From the NCBI RefSeq assembly GCF_013375155.1, contig NZ_JABXOF010000004.1, forward strand, positions 1-64,000: DNA of 64,000 nucleotides, read 5' to 3'. The notes beneath the pieces are model-generated. The model did not search any database. It was not told the origin of the DNA and saw only the letters and a list, made by a program, of their open reading frames with translations. The position numbers were made by a program, and so were the translations under genes. Positions 9,166-20,488 of the stretch are shown here, in pieces; the first letter of the stretch is position 1, and each line of letters opens with the position of its first letter. This DNA is from Serratia ureilytica (GTDB lineage: Bacteria; Pseudomonadota; Gammaproteobacteria; Enterobacterales; Enterobacteriaceae).

Positions 9166-10503
9166 TTAAAACATCGTGAATGCAATCATGCCGATGGCGC
9201 CGCCGACGCTGCCCAGAATGGTTTCCATCACCGTCCAGGTTTTCAGCGTTTGCAGTTCGTTGGCGCCGGTGAATTTGCCGAACAGCCAGAAGCCGGCGTC
9301 GTTGACGTGGCTCAGCACGATGGAGCCGCCGGCGATGCAGATGGCCAGCGCGGCCAGTTGCCCGCCGTTCAGACCGAGCTGACTGGTGACCGGCAGCACC
9401 AGACCGACGGTGGTCAGGCAGGCGACGGTGGCCGAGCCCTGAATCACCCGCACCATGGCGGACAGCGCGAAGGCGGCCACGGCGATCGGCAGGCCGGCGC
9501 CGATCATGGCGTCACCCAACGCCGGCCCGACGCCGGAATCCACCAGGATCTGCTTGAACACCCCGCCGGCGCCGGTCATCAGCAGGATGATCCCGGCCGG
9601 CTGCACCGCAGCTGAACAGATGGCCAGCGTCTGTTCGTTGCTCATGCCGCGCGGCTTCGCCAGACCGTAAATCACGATCAGGCAGGCCAGCAGGATGGCG
9701 GTGAACGGGTGGCCGATAAACTCCAGCCACTGCTGCAGCTGCGAGCCGGGGGTGACCAGCCGCGCGCCGATGGTTTTCATGCCGACCAGCACCAGCGGGC
9801 ACAGCACCAGCGCCAGACTGAAGCCGAACGACGGCAGATTGCCCTTGGTCAGCGTCGGCTCATTCTCTTCCGGCGGCATCGGCCAGTTGACGAAACGGCT
9901 GATAAAGCTGCCGTACAGCGGGCCGGCGATCAGCATGCCGATCACCGCCGCCACCAGGCCGATGGCGATCATCCAGCCGAAATCGGCCTTCATCTGTGAC
10001 GCCAGCAGCATTGGCACCGGCCCCGGCAGCAGGAAGGAGGCGGCGGCGGCCACGCCGGCGAACAGCGGGATGGCCAGCTTGACGATATTGCCGTCGGTGC
10101 GGCGCGCCACGGCGAACACGATGCCGATCAGCAGCACCACCGCCACGTCGAAGAACAGCGGCAGCGCGCAGATCAGCCCGGCGATGCCGAGCGCGTAGTG
10201 CGCCTTGCTTTGTCCGAATCGTTTCAGCAATTGCGCCGCAATTTGGTCGAGCGCGCCGACCTCATGCAGGATCTTGCCGAACATCGCCCCGAGCGCCACC
10301 ACGATCGCCAGGAAGCCCAGCGTGTCGCCCATGCCTTTCTGCATGGTGTCGGCGATGTGTTCCAGCGGCATGCCGGAGAAAATGCCGGCGGCGATGGACA
10401 CCAGCATCAGCGCGACGAAGGCGTGCATGCGCGCCTTCATCACCAGGAATAACAGCAGTAAAACCGAGCCGACTGCGGTACCGACCAGCGTTACGGTACT
10501 CAC
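9166..10503 (-). CDS. gntU: Gluconate permease, GntU-like (GntP family)
   Basis: Inner-membrane gluconate/proton symporter. The 445-residue protein is almost all hydrophobic, as expected for 12 or more membrane segments, and is closest to E. coli GntU: the N-terminal GSVLLLLFLVMKARMHAF run, GAMFGKILHE, PLFAGVAAAASFLLPGP and the C-terminal GSIVLSHVNDAGFWLFGKFT are shared. The start is a GTG at 10503 that overlaps the gntK stop codon (GTGA), so translation is coupled to gntK. A much longer open frame continues upstream but lies in the wrong frame of gntK. In E. coli gntK and gntU are also adjacent; here edd and eda follow in the same direction. Confidence 0.93.
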   Translation of the reverse strand: MSTVTLVGTAVGSVLLLLFLVMKARMHAFVALMLVSIAAGIFSGMPLEHIADTMQKGMGDTLGFLAIVVALGAMFGKILHEVGALDQIAAQLLKRFGQSKAHYALGIAGLICALPLFFDVAVVLLIGIVFAVARRTDGNIVKLAIPLFAGVAAAASFLLPGPVPMLLASQMKADFGWMIAIGLVAAVIGMLIAGPLYGSFISRFVNWPMPPEENEPTLTKGNLPSFGFSLALVLCPLVLVGMKTIGARLVTPGSQLQQWLEFIGHPFTAILLACLIVIYGLAKPRGMSNEQTLAICSAAVQPAGIILLMTGAGGVFKQILVDSGVGPALGDAMIGAGLPIAVAAFALSAMVRVIQGSATVACLTTVGLVLPVTSQLGLNGGQLAALAICIAGGSIVLSHVNDAGFWLFGKFTGANELQTLKTWTVMETILGSVGGAIGMIAFTMF

Positions 10504-11039
10504 GCGCACACGTCCTGCGGCAGGAAGCTCTGGATATGGCGCACGGTATCGGCGATCACCGCGTCCAGCGGCTGATTGATGTCGATCGCCATCACGTCGT
10601 TCTCGTCGGCGCCCGGTTGCTCCAGCGCGGCGAACTGGGTGACCAGCATCTGCGGCTTGAAGAAGTGGCCGTTGCGCGCCGCCAGGCGGGATTCGATCAC
10701 CGGGAACTCGCCGTGCAGATAGATGAATGACAGGTTGCCGTTGCCGGCGCGCAGGCGGTCGCGATACTGCTTTTTCAACGCCGAACAGACGATGATCGAC
10801 ACGTTGTTGGTGCGCTGCATGGCGAAGGCGGCGTCGTTGAGCGCGGCCAGCCACGGCGCGCGATCGTCGTCGTTCAACGCTTCCCCGGCGGCCATCTTCA
10901 GGATGTTGCTGCGCGGGTGCAGGAAGTCGCCGTCGAGGAAGCCGGCGGAGAGTTGGCGGGCCGCGGCGGCGGCGACGGCGGACTTGCCGCTGCCGGAAAC
11001 GCCCATAACGACGTAAATGCGATTTTGATTGTTGGTCAT
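10500..11039 (-). CDS. gntK: Gluconokinase
   Basis: Phosphorylates gluconate to 6-phosphogluconate with ATP. The 179-residue protein has the P-loop GVSGSGKS at 13-20 and the FLDGDFLHP and LNDDDRAPWL segments of thermoresistant gluconokinase GntK. An earlier in-frame ATG at 11057 is possible, but the ATG at 11039 has a GGAG site about 8 bases upstream and gives the conserved N-terminus. It is the first gene of the operon; its stop overlaps the gntU start. Two GntR-type operators lie 48-75 bases upstream of its start. The gntR gene is not in this window. Confidence 0.96.
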   Translation of the reverse strand: MTNNQNRIYVVMGVSGSGKSAVAAAAARQLSAGFLDGDFLHPRSNILKMAAGEALNDDDRAPWLAALNDAAFAMQRTNNVSIIVCSALKKQYRDRLRAGNGNLSFIYLHGEFPVIESRLAARNGHFFKPQMLVTQFAALEQPGADENDVMAIDINQPLDAVIADTVRHIQSFLPQDVCA

Positions 11040-11086
11040 GGCTTGGCTCCAAAACACCGGGTGACGTTACCTTCGTTCAGCTTGAT

Positions 11087-11100
11087 TGTTACCGGTAACA
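11087..11100. promoter_or_regulatory. GntR-type operator 1
   Basis: TGTTACCGGTAACA is a perfect 14-base palindrome and agrees with the gluconate repressor GntR binding motif of E. coli. It lies upstream of gntK and abuts the second copy. Confidence 0.85.
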
Positions 11101-11114
11101 TGTTATCGGTAACA
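11101..11114. promoter_or_regulatory. GntR-type operator 2
   Basis: TGTTATCGGTAACA differs from the first operator at one base and follows it with no gap. Tandem sites suggest tight, possibly cooperative repression of gntK-gntU-edd-eda in the absence of gluconate. Confidence 0.82.
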
Positions 11115-11291
11115 TTGTCGAAGGAAGTTTGAGCGGTTGCAATGGGCTTTCGCCGTGAGGATCGTTAACTGTGATCGGCTTCAAGCTTTTTTCCTGTGCG
11201 CTAAACAGGATGCCGACAGCCTGTTACATGCTGACAACAGAGCATGGCAGGGGAGCAGGGGCGCACTGGGGCGCCCCTCGGATGAGCAGGA
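11115..11291. other. Spacer between the gnt control region and iclR
   Basis: The 177 bases hold no gene. A GC-rich inverted repeat, GGGGCGC ... GCGCCCC at about 11255-11279, lies just downstream of the iclR stop on the minus strand and may end the iclR transcript, although no T tract follows it in that direction. Confidence 0.4.
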
Positions 11292-12122
11292 TTAGCGCAC
11301 GCCGCCGTAGGCCAGGCTGATCTCTTTCGCCGCGTGGATCACCAGCGCGCCCAGCTCGATCACGCGATCGTCGGTGATGCGCGACACCGGGCCGGAGATG
11401 GAAATGGCGGCGAAGGCTTCGCGGTGCTCGTCGAAGATGCAGGCCGCCACGCAGCGCAGGCCGAGCGCGTGCTCTTCGTCGTCAAAGGAGAAGCCCTGTT
11501 TGCGGATCTGCGCCAGCCCCTCTTTCAGGTTGTGCGGCGTCAGGGTATGCGGCGTGTAGGTGTGCATGCCTTTCTTGTGCAGCAGTTTGGTCACCTGATC
11601 GTCCGGCAGGGTGGCGAGGAACGCTTTGCCGGCACCGGAGGCGTGCATCGGCAGTTTGCCGCCGATCGGCGCCGACATGCGCATCAGCGCCGTGCACTGC
11701 ACCTGATCGATGATGATCGCCTGGTACTCGCTGGTATCCAGCACCGCCAGGTTGACGGTTTCGCCGGATTCCTCCATCAGGCGGCGCAGCGTCGGATGCA
11801 CCATCGCCAGCAGGTTGCGGCTTTGCAGGAAGCTGCTGCCGACCACAAAGGCGTGCGAGCCGATGGTCCACAGGCCGAGATCGCCGACCTGGCGCACGAA
11901 TCCCTGCTGCTGCATGGTGGTGAGCAGGCGGTGAGTGGTGGAGTTCGGCAGGCCGGCCTGCTGGGCCAGATCGGTCAGCGCCACGTTGCCCTGGGCTTCC
12001 GAAATGTATTCCAACAGTTTCAGGCCACGGGTCAACGATTGTACCTGACCGGTCGCCGCACTGGCGGCGGGGGCTGCTGCGCGGGGCTTCTTGCCGCGCT
12101 TGGCGGGAGCAGGGGTGGCCAT
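11292..12122 (-). CDS. iclR: Transcriptional repressor of the glyoxylate operon IclR
   Basis: DNA-binding repressor of aceBAK. The 276-residue protein matches E. coli IclR (274): a basic N-terminal tail with AKRGKKPR, a winged helix-turn-helix with TDLAQQAGLPNSTTHRLL, and the effector domain with KLPMHASGAGKAFLA and the RCVAACIFDEHREAFAAISISGP segment. The start at 12122 (MATPAPAKRG) fits the family and has AAGGA upstream; an open frame extending to 12218 adds an unrelated tail. It is divergent from metH. A sequence like its own operator lies at 12148-12162, consistent with the known autorepression. Confidence 0.97.
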   Translation of the reverse strand: MATPAPAKRGKKPRAAAPAASAATGQVQSLTRGLKLLEYISEAQGNVALTDLAQQAGLPNSTTHRLLTTMQQQGFVRQVGDLGLWTIGSHAFVVGSSFLQSRNLLAMVHPTLRRLMEESGETVNLAVLDTSEYQAIIIDQVQCTALMRMSAPIGGKLPMHASGAGKAFLATLPDDQVTKLLHKKGMHTYTPHTLTPHNLKEGLAQIRKQGFSFDDEEHALGLRCVAACIFDEHREAFAAISISGPVSRITDDRVIELGALVIHAAKEISLAYGGVR

Positions 12123-12147
12123 GGGTGAGATTCCTTTTTCCGTATGA

Positions 12148-12162
12148 TGGAATTCATTTTCG
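12148..12162. promoter_or_regulatory. IclR-like autoregulatory box
   Basis: TGGAATTCATTTTCG resembles the IclR consensus TGGAAATNATTTCCA (left half and centre conserved). It lies 26-40 bases upstream of the iclR start, where bound repressor would block its own promoter or the early transcript. Confidence 0.45.
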
Positions 12163-12220
12163 TTTTTTGCCGATGAATTGCAAGCCGCCGTCAGCTCATC
12201 GGAGGTGTTGGCGCACAACC

Positions 12221-12233
12221 TGAAAAACTCTCA
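12221..12233. promoter_or_regulatory. Candidate MetR site upstream of metH
   Basis: TGAAAAACTCTCA matches the MetR motif TGAANNNNNTTCA with one mismatch. It lies about 100 bases before the metH start. MetR activation of metH is known in E. coli. Confidence 0.35.
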
Positions 12234-12333
12234 ATTGTCGCCTGGCCCTTTGTCCTTACAAGCTGTGCTAGGATGACTCGTTGGTTTTTGCGGCAGTTGA
12301 GCAATGGGCTGGATGGCAATGGAAGGGGTTACA

Positions 12334-16014
<3,681 letters not shown>

Positions 16015-16025
16015 CTTTCCTCTTT

Positions 16026-16047
16026 AAGGGCGCAGCGATGCGCCCTT
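16026..16047 (+). terminator. Hairpin terminator between metH and a GntR-family gene
   Basis: AAGGGCGCA, loop GCGA, TGCGCCCTT is a perfect 9-bp stem with a tetraloop. It lies between the convergent stops of metH and the regulator gene and may serve both, though the T tract is poor. Confidence 0.65.
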
Positions 16048-16052
16048 GTCAT

Positions 16053-16763
16053 TTACAGCGCTTCCACATCGATGTGCAGCGCGTCGTACCGCCAATACTC
16101 CAGGTCGCAATCGATCACCCTGTCGTGCTGATCGCGATTCACCCGCGTAATGAACAGCGCCGGGCTGCCGTAGGTCACCTTCAGCATGGCGGCGGCCTGC
16201 TGCGGCAGCAGGGTGGGCAGCATGTCGAAACGCACCCGGCCGTAGTGAATGCCGTAGCGCGCGGCGTACAGCGCGGTCAGCGACTGGGTGAGATCTTCGT
16301 CCAGAATGCCGGGGAAATAGGCCGGATTGAGGTAGTGCTCGCAGTACAGCACCGCGCGTCCGTCGATGTAGCGCAGCCGGCGAATGCGATAGGCCTGCGC
16401 GCCGGGAGGCAGCGCCAGGCGGCCGGCCAGCGGCGCGTCGAGCGTGACGACCGCGCTGTCGATCGCTTCGGTATGCGCGGCGCGCCCCTGCTGCTGCGCC
16501 ATGGCGTGAAAATGGCTGCGCTGCAGCGGGTTGTAGATCAAACGTGGCGGCGAGATGAACCAGCCGCGCCGCACCTGGCGGTAGATGACGCCCTGCGCCT
16601 CCAACTGACCGAGCGCCTCCTGCAAGGTAATGCGGGTGGTGGCGAATTGCTCGCTCAGGGCGCGTTCGGAGGGCAGCTTGCCGCCTACGGCGAACTCGCC
16701 GGCGGTGATGCGGGCGCTCAGCGTTTGGCAGATGGTGGCGACGGTCGTCGGTGCTTCACTCAT
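16053..16763 (-). CDS. GntR-family regulator with UTRA domain (PhnF/PhnR-like)
   Basis: Probably a ligand-responsive repressor. The 236-residue protein has an N-terminal GntR winged helix (about 5-70, with GKLPSERALSEQFATTRITL) and a C-terminal UTRA ligand-binding domain (about 90-236, including AQAYRIRRLRYIDGRAVLYCEHYLNP and ALFITRVNRD). This is the HutC subfamily, which includes PhnF/PhnR regulators of phosphonate genes. It is divergent from the ABC importer operon starting at 16957, and a perfect TA-centred palindrome lies between them, so it most likely controls that operon. The ligand is unknown. Confidence 0.85.
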   Translation of the reverse strand: MSEAPTTVATICQTLSARITAGEFAVGGKLPSERALSEQFATTRITLQEALGQLEAQGVIYRQVRRGWFISPPRLIYNPLQRSHFHAMAQQQGRAAHTEAIDSAVVTLDAPLAGRLALPPGAQAYRIRRLRYIDGRAVLYCEHYLNPAYFPGILDEDLTQSLTALYAARYGIHYGRVRFDMLPTLLPQQAAAMLKVTYGSPALFITRVNRDQHDRVIDCDLEYWRYDALHIDVEAL

Positions 16764-16869
16764 ACAGCGGGTGTCCCGTTTCAGTGCGTTTGGCCTTCCT
16801 TAAGGTAGACCAGCGTCGCGTTTTCGCCGTTGCAATGGGTGATAAAACTGTCGCTTTTTTAAGCTGACA

Positions 16870-16875
16870 TATAAT
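16870..16875 (+). promoter_or_regulatory. Candidate -10 element of the ABC importer operon
   Basis: A perfect TATAAT lies 82 bases before the binding-protein gene, in an AT-rich stretch. No good -35 hexamer is seen 16-18 bases upstream, so an activator may be needed. Confidence 0.4.
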
Positions 16876-16910
16876 TATCACATTCGTCCGTTAGATTGGT
16901 TTGGTCCTTG

Positions 16911-16924
16911 CTGGACTAGTCCAG
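16911..16924. promoter_or_regulatory. Candidate operator of the UTRA regulator
   Basis: CTGGACTAGTCCAG is a perfect 14-base palindrome centred on TA, the layout of HutC/PhnF-type GntR sites. It lies about 30 bases after the proposed transcription start of the ABC operon, where a bound repressor would block elongation. Confidence 0.6.
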
Positions 16925-16956
16925 CCATCCCCACACTACCACCTGGAGCATCAGTT

Positions 16957-18018
16957 ATGAAACGTTTGTGCGCTTCTGTGTTAACCAGTGCCATCGTGTT
17001 ATCCAGTCAGATGAGCTGGGCCGCGGATACCGATTTGGCGGCGCTGGAGCAGGCCGCGAAGAAAGAAGGCGAAGTCAACAGCGTCGGCATGCCGGACAGC
17101 TGGGCCAACTGGAAAGGCACCTGGCAAGATCTGTTGAGCAAGTACGGCCTGAAACATGTCGATACCGACATGAGCTCCGCGCAGGAGATCGCCAAATTTG
17201 ATGCGGAAAAGAACAACGCCACGGCGGACATCGGTGACGTCGGCGCGGCCTTTGGCCCGGTGGCGGTGCAGAAGGGTGTAACGCAGCCGTACAAACCGTC
17301 TACCTGGGATCAGGTGCCGGAGTGGGCGAAAGACAAAGACGGCCACTGGGCGCTGGCTTACACCGGCACCATCGCCTTCATCATCAACAAGCAGCAGGTG
17401 AAAGACATCCCGCACAGCTGGGCCGATCTGCTCAAGGGCAGCTATCAGGTCACCATCGGCGACGTCGGTACCGCGTCGCAGGCGGCCAGCGGCGTGCTGG
17501 CGGCCACCTACGCCATGGGCGGCAACGAGAAAAACCTCAAGCCGGGCCTGGAATTCTTCGGCAAGCTGGCCAAGGCCGGCCGCCTGAGCCTGAGTAACCC
17601 GGTGATCGCATCACTGGAGAAAGGGGAAGTGCAGGTTGGCGTGGTGTGGGACTTCAACGGCCTGAACTACCGCGATCAGATCGACAAAACCCGTTTTGAA
17701 GTGCTGATCCCGTCGGACGGCTCGATCACCTCCGGCTACACCACCATCATCAATAAATACGCCAAGCACCCGAACGCCGCCAAGCTGGCGCGCGAATACA
17801 TCTTCTCCGACGCCGGCCAGATCAACCTGGCGCGCGGCTATGCCCGCCCGATCCGCGCCGAACATCTGACGCTGCCGGACGACGTCAAGGCCAAGCTGCT
17901 GCCAGCCGAGCAGTACAAGAATGCGTACCCGATCGCCGATCCGGCGGCCTGGGAACAGAGCGCCAAAGCGCTGCCGCGCCTGTGGCAGGAAAACGTCATT
18001 ATGTTTATGCAGCAGTGA
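16957..18018 (+). CDS. Periplasmic substrate-binding protein of an ABC importer
   Basis: Solute receptor of the importer encoded by the next genes. The 353-residue protein starts with a Sec signal peptide (basic MKR, hydrophobic core, probable cleavage after SWA at about residue 22). The rest is a type II binding-protein fold of the iron/thiamine/2-aminoethylphosphonate group, with the TADIGDVGAAFGPVAV and GKLAKAGRLSLSNPVIASL segments. A GGAG site lies 9 bases before the ATG. The 11-base gap to the phosphatase gene shows they form one operon. The substrate is not evident; the regulator type and the adjacent hydrolase point to a phosphorus compound. Confidence 0.85.
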   Translation: MKRLCASVLTSAIVLSSQMSWAADTDLAALEQAAKKEGEVNSVGMPDSWANWKGTWQDLLSKYGLKHVDTDMSSAQEIAKFDAEKNNATADIGDVGAAFGPVAVQKGVTQPYKPSTWDQVPEWAKDKDGHWALAYTGTIAFIINKQQVKDIPHSWADLLKGSYQVTIGDVGTASQAASGVLAATYAMGGNEKNLKPGLEFFGKLAKAGRLSLSNPVIASLEKGEVQVGVVWDFNGLNYRDQIDKTRFEVLIPSDGSITSGYTTIINKYAKHPNAAKLAREYIFSDAGQINLARGYARPIRAEHLTLPDDVKAKLLPAEQYKNAYPIADPAAWEQSAKALPRLWQENVIMFMQQ

Positions 18019-18029
18019 GTTAACGCACC

Positions 18030-18839
18030 ATGAAAACGATCCTCGTGCTGCTGGACGGCCTCAACTACCGGGTGGCGCACGACGCCATGGGGTATCTGCA
18101 GGCCGAATGCGCGGCGGGACGCGGGCGGTTGTACCTGCTGGAGAGCGAGTTGCCCTCGCTCTCCCGGCCGCTGTATGAATGCATCCTCACCGGCGTCACG
18201 CCAGTGGAGAGCGGCGTGGTGCATAACCACGTCTCGCGCCTTTCTCATCAACAAAGCGTGTTTCATTACGCGCGCGCCGCCGGGCTGAGCACCGCCGCCG
18301 CCGCGTATCATTGGTTCAGCGAATTGTATAACCGCACGCCGTTCGACGCCGCGCGCGACCGCCATACCGACGCCCCCGAGCTGCCTATCCAGTACGGGCA
18401 TTTTTATTACGACGACGGCTATCCCGACAGCCATCTGTTCGACGACGCCGAAAGCCTGCGCCAGCGTCATCAGCCGGATTTCCTGCTGATCCACCCGATG
18501 AACATCGACGACGCCGGGCACCGCTTCGGCCTCTCTTCGCCGCAGTACCGCAACGCGGCGCGCCGCGCCGACGGCTCGCTGTCGCGCTACCTGCCCGAGT
18601 GGCTGGCGGCCGGTTATCAGGTGCTGGTTACCGCCGACCACGGCATGAACGACGATCGCAGCCACGGCGGGGTGTTGCCGGAAGAGCGCCAGGTGCCGCT
18701 GTTCGTGTTCGGCGCGGGCTTCAGCCTGGACGACGCCGATCCGCAGCAAACCGAGCTGTGCGGCACGATCTGCGATCTGTTGCAGGCGCCGCACGACAAG
18801 CCGCGCTGCCGGGCGCTGCTGGCGCAGGATGCGCGATGA
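18030..18839 (+). CDS. Alkaline-phosphatase-superfamily hydrolase, cytoplasmic
   Basis: A predicted metal-dependent phosphoester or phosphonate hydrolase. The 269-residue protein keeps the ligands of the nucleotide pyrophosphatase/phosphodiesterase branch: D9 (LLDGLNY), a candidate nucleophile S45 (PSLSRPLY), D160/H164 (MNIDDAGHRFG), D203-H204 (TADHGMND) and H212 (SHGG). The usual threonine nucleophile seems replaced by serine. No signal peptide is present, so it should act on the compound after import. It lies between the receptor and permease genes; its TGA overlaps the permease ATG. The exact substrate cannot be told from sequence. Confidence 0.8.
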   Translation: MKTILVLLDGLNYRVAHDAMGYLQAECAAGRGRLYLLESELPSLSRPLYECILTGVTPVESGVVHNHVSRLSHQQSVFHYARAAGLSTAAAAYHWFSELYNRTPFDAARDRHTDAPELPIQYGHFYYDDGYPDSHLFDDAESLRQRHQPDFLLIHPMNIDDAGHRFGLSSPQYRNAARRADGSLSRYLPEWLAAGYQVLVTADHGMNDDRSHGGVLPEERQVPLFVFGAGFSLDDADPQQTELCGTICDLLQAPHDKPRCRALLAQDAR

Positions 18840-19681
18840 ACAGCAAAACCAAATGGATCGCCGCGCTGTGCCTGCTGCCGTTTATCGTGCTGTTCGGCGC
18901 GTTTCAGATCGCCCCGCTGGTGTGGATCGCGGTTCACAGCTTTTTCAGCGAGAGCAGCGGCTGGGGATGGGGCAACTATGTCGATATCCTCACGTCGCCG
19001 TTCTACCTGCAGGCCTTTCAGTTCTCGCTGGAGATCTCGCTGTGGTCGAGCGTCTACGGCTTGCTGATTGCATTAGTGGGCAGTTACTCACTTCGCCAGC
19101 TCGGCCAGACCCGCTTTCATGACTTCGTGATGTCGTTCACCAACATGACCAGCAACTTCGCCGGGGTGCCGCTGGCGTTCGCCTTCGTCATTCTGTTGGG
19201 GTTGAACGGCTGCCTGACGCTGCTGCTGCGCAAATACGGTTTGATGGAGAGCTTCAACCTCTATTCCAAGAGCGGCCTGATCGTGCTGTATACCTACTTC
19301 CAGATCCCGTTGGGCGTGCTGTTGCTGTATCCGGCGTTCGATGCGCTGCGCGCCGATTGGCGCGAGTCGGCGGCGCTGCTCGGCGCCGGCCCCTGGCGCT
19401 ACTGGCGGCATATCGGCCTGCCGGTGTTGGCGCCGGCGCTGATGGGCACCTTCGTCATCCTGCTGGCCAACGCGCTGGGCGCCTACGCCACGGTGTACGC
19501 GCTGACCACCGGCAACTTCAACGTGATCCCGATCCGCATCTCAGCGCTGGTGGCGGGGGACATCTCCCTCGATCCGAACCTGGCCAGCGCGCTGGCGATG
19601 CTGCTGGTGGCGATGATGGCGTTTATCACGGTGATCCACCAATGGATGCTGCGCAGGAGTTACCTCAATGCGCGCTCATAA
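18836..19681 (+). CDS. ABC importer permease, first subunit
   Basis: Inner-membrane subunit of the importer. The 281-residue protein has about six hydrophobic segments and a binding-protein-dependent transport motif (ADWRESAALLGAGPWRYWRHIGLP at about 180-203, the EAA loop that contacts the ATPase). The ATG at 18836 overlaps the stop of the phosphatase gene (ATGA), indicating translational coupling. The open frame extends upstream to 18599 in another frame of that gene and is not real there. It is followed after 17 bases by the second permease. Confidence 0.88.
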   Translation: MNSKTKWIAALCLLPFIVLFGAFQIAPLVWIAVHSFFSESSGWGWGNYVDILTSPFYLQAFQFSLEISLWSSVYGLLIALVGSYSLRQLGQTRFHDFVMSFTNMTSNFAGVPLAFAFVILLGLNGCLTLLLRKYGLMESFNLYSKSGLIVLYTYFQIPLGVLLLYPAFDALRADWRESAALLGAGPWRYWRHIGLPVLAPALMGTFVILLANALGAYATVYALTTGNFNVIPIRISALVAGDISLDPNLASALAMLLVAMMAFITVIHQWMLRRSYLNARS

Positions 19682-19698
19682 TCGGATGGAGAATGCTC

Positions 19699-20484
19699 AT
19701 GTCGCGTGTTGAACGCCTGTACCACCGCACGGTGACCGGCCTGCTGCTGTTGATTCTGCTGCTGCCGCTGGCGGCGACGCTGGTTTACGCGCTGGCTACC
19801 CAGTGGGGCGCCACCATTTTGCCGGACGGTTTTACCCTGAAGTGGCTGACGGCGCTGTGGAGCGATTCGCGCTTTTTGCTGGCGCTGTGGCACTCGCTGT
19901 TGATCTGCTTTGGCACGTTGCTGCTGTCAGTGGTGGTGATCCTGCCGGCGATGTTTGTGATCGCTTACTACTTCCCCAAGCTGGACGCGGTGATGAACGT
20001 GCTGATCCTGCTGCCGTTCGCCGTGCCGCCGGTGGTGTCGGCGGTGGGGCTGATGCAGCTGTTCGCCGCCGATCCGCTGCCGCTGCTCGGCACCCCCTGG
20101 ATTTTGGTGGGCTGCTATTTCACCATCGCGCTGCCGTTTATCTACCGCGCCATCAGCAACAACATGCAGGCGATCAACCTGCGCGATCTGATGGACGCCG
20201 CGCACCTGCTCGGCGCCAGCACCTGGCAGGCGGCGCTGTGGGTGGTGCTGCCGAACCTGCGCAAGGGCGGAACGATCGCCGTGCTGCTGTCGTTTTCGTT
20301 CCTGATCGGCGAGTTCGTGTTCGCCAACCTGCTGGTAGGCAGCCAGTATGAAACGCTGCAGGTCTATCTGTTCAATATGCGCAACGGCAGCGGGCACTTT
20401 ACCAGCGCACTGGTCATCTCCTATTTCGCCGTGGTGCTGCTCGTCACTTGGCTGGCGAACCTGCTGAATAAAAACAAGGGCTAA
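19699..20484 (+). CDS. ABC importer permease, second subunit
   Basis: The second inner-membrane subunit, 261 residues with about six hydrophobic segments and an EAA loop (LMDAAHLLGASTWQAALWVVLP). The start is set at the ATG at 19699 (MSRVERLYHR), which has GGAG 7 bases upstream. An ATG at 19693 would leave only one base between the ribosome site and the start. Coding continues to within 4 bases of the ATPase gene. The two permeases are separate proteins, as in PhnU/PhnV-type or PotB/PotC-type importers. Confidence 0.88.
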   Translation: MSRVERLYHRTVTGLLLLILLLPLAATLVYALATQWGATILPDGFTLKWLTALWSDSRFLLALWHSLLICFGTLLLSVVVILPAMFVIAYYFPKLDAVMNVLILLPFAVPPVVSAVGLMQLFAADPLPLLGTPWILVGCYFTIALPFIYRAISNNMQAINLRDLMDAAHLLGASTWQAALWVVLPNLRKGGTIAVLLSFSFLIGEFVFANLLVGSQYETLQVYLFNMRNGSGHFTSALVISYFAVVLLVTWLANLLNKNKG

Positions 20485-20488
20485 CCCG

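Noticed and set aside
10504-11052. N-terminal extension of the gluconate permease to 628 codons
   Set aside because: It is an out-of-frame reading of gntK; the overlapping GTG start gives the exact family N-terminus.
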